From Burkholderiales bacterium (GTDB lineage Bacteria > Pseudomonadota > Gammaproteobacteria > Burkholderiales > Burkholderiaceae_D), in the NCBI GenBank assembly GCA_016200895.1, contig JACQDX010000092.1, positions 1 to 64,000 of the forward strand: a stretch of 64,000 nucleotides of DNA, read 5' to 3'. The notes under the pieces were generated by a model. The model saw only the letters and a list, made by a program, of their open reading frames with translations. It was not told the DNA's origin and made no database searches. Position numbers and translations under genes: made by a program. Shown piece by piece: positions 63,518 to 64,000 of the stretch (the stretch's first letter is position 1; every line of letters starts with the position of its first letter).

Positions 63518-64000
63518 GGTTTTGGGGCTAAGAAATTCAATCGGCAGGCCAGCGTGGTTCTGGTCTGTGCTTGATACTCAATACGGCCTTTTTTTCAGCC
63601 CGCATTATGCGGAGCTTGCCTATGAGTCTTGTTGTGGACTCTGGTGTGGCACAGTGTACAACTTATTGTTTAAAAAATCTTGGGGCGAGGTTTTCTCGGG
63701 TGGTTTTCCTACAAATTGCGGTAATCTTTGTAACGTAATTTTGTTTGGCAGCAGTCCACTAGGCTGGCGCACCAGCTTGATTTTTCTAGAAGTTAGTCGA
63801 GCTGTGAGTCTTCGATTATCTAAATCGTTATTAACGTCATTCCAGCGACATTCTTGGTATGTCGTGAGGTTTATTAACTTGCGCTTCTTATTGATCTACC
63901 TATTTGATTTTTAAATACCTGCATACGTCATTCACGATTACCGGTCGGGGGTAGCCCGACAGCTACATACCTTTCTTGCGTCGCCAAGAAAGGTATGCCA
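63518..64000. other. Gene-free, partly AT-rich right end
   Basis: No open frame with good family resemblance, ribosome binding site or codon use was found. The part 63595-63915 is markedly more AT-rich than the genes. The edge carries two adjacent hairpins: GTCGGG/CCCGAC (around 63942-63960) and a perfect 13-bp stem (63966-63978 with 63985-63997, loop CGTCGC). Confidence 0.6.

Noticed and set aside
63393-63914. 173-codon plus-strand frame at the right end
   Set aside because: It begins antisense to egtD, has odd composition and no recognisable domain or ribosome binding site.

Overview
The window looks like a chromosomal segment of a betaproteobacterium of the Burkholderiales, most likely an Oxalobacteraceae (Undibacterium-like) organism. 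This is inferred from the moderate GC content, the argS-SPOR-dsbA-SDR gene order, a MerR-type LiuR leucine-degradation regulon, a Pil-Chp chemosensory operon and RdgC. It opens inside the 3' part of a 5S rRNA gene, so it lies directly downstream of an rRNA operon, and continues with tRNA-Val and tRNA-Asp. No prophage, CRISPR array, integrase or intact IS transposase was seen.

Layout: (1) 1-7.4 kb holds RNA genes, rdgC, argS, a SPOR protein, dsbA, an SDR and a BtuF-like binding protein. (2) 7.5-16 kb holds a TonB-dependent receptor, a lipoprotein pair, a DMT exporter, a second-type aspartate-semialdehyde dehydrogenase behind an attenuator-like leader, and a periplasmic GH13 amylase behind two matching dyad operators. 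(3) 16-24.6 kb is accessory: a haem-binding GGDEF sensor, an ECF sigma/anti-sigma pair, a glutamine cyclotransferase and small enzymes. (4) 24.8-45 kb is a leucine/isovalerate and acyl-CoA degradation region (liuR, thioesterase, liuA, aceK, thiolase, acyl-CoA dehydrogenase, liuB, liuC, liuD) interleaved with a complete bioAFDB set, which makes the cofactor of the biotin enzyme LiuD, then pdxJ. liuE lies apart at 59.4 kb. (5) 45.3-54.2 kb is a c-di-GMP-I riboswitch followed by a Pil-Chp type chemosensory operon (two response regulators, CheW, MCP, a 1297-residue CheA hybrid, two more CheW-like proteins). (6) 54.4-59.3 kb is a two-component system (7TM histidine kinase and sigma-54 activator) divergent from a consensus sigma-54 promoter driving a membrane protein and a fatty acid desaturase. 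(7) 60.4-63.5 kb has a DUF1269 membrane protein behind a possible Shine-Dalgarno switch and an ergothioneine cluster (egtD, egtB, DUF427). The last ~480 bases carry no convincing gene.

The most unusual signals are non-coding. A 63-nt module with three covarying helices occurs twice, inserted in two unrelated repeats (33.2 and 54.2 kb). A MITE-like element occurs in an empty and an interrupted form. A 20-codon leader peptide with mutually exclusive hairpins precedes the asd gene. Two ATGTA-N7-TACAT dyads lie 73 bp apart before the amylase. LiuR-type palindromes sit at both liuR and the thioesterase/liuA promoter. All functional calls come from reading the sequence and knowledge of families; no database search was run.
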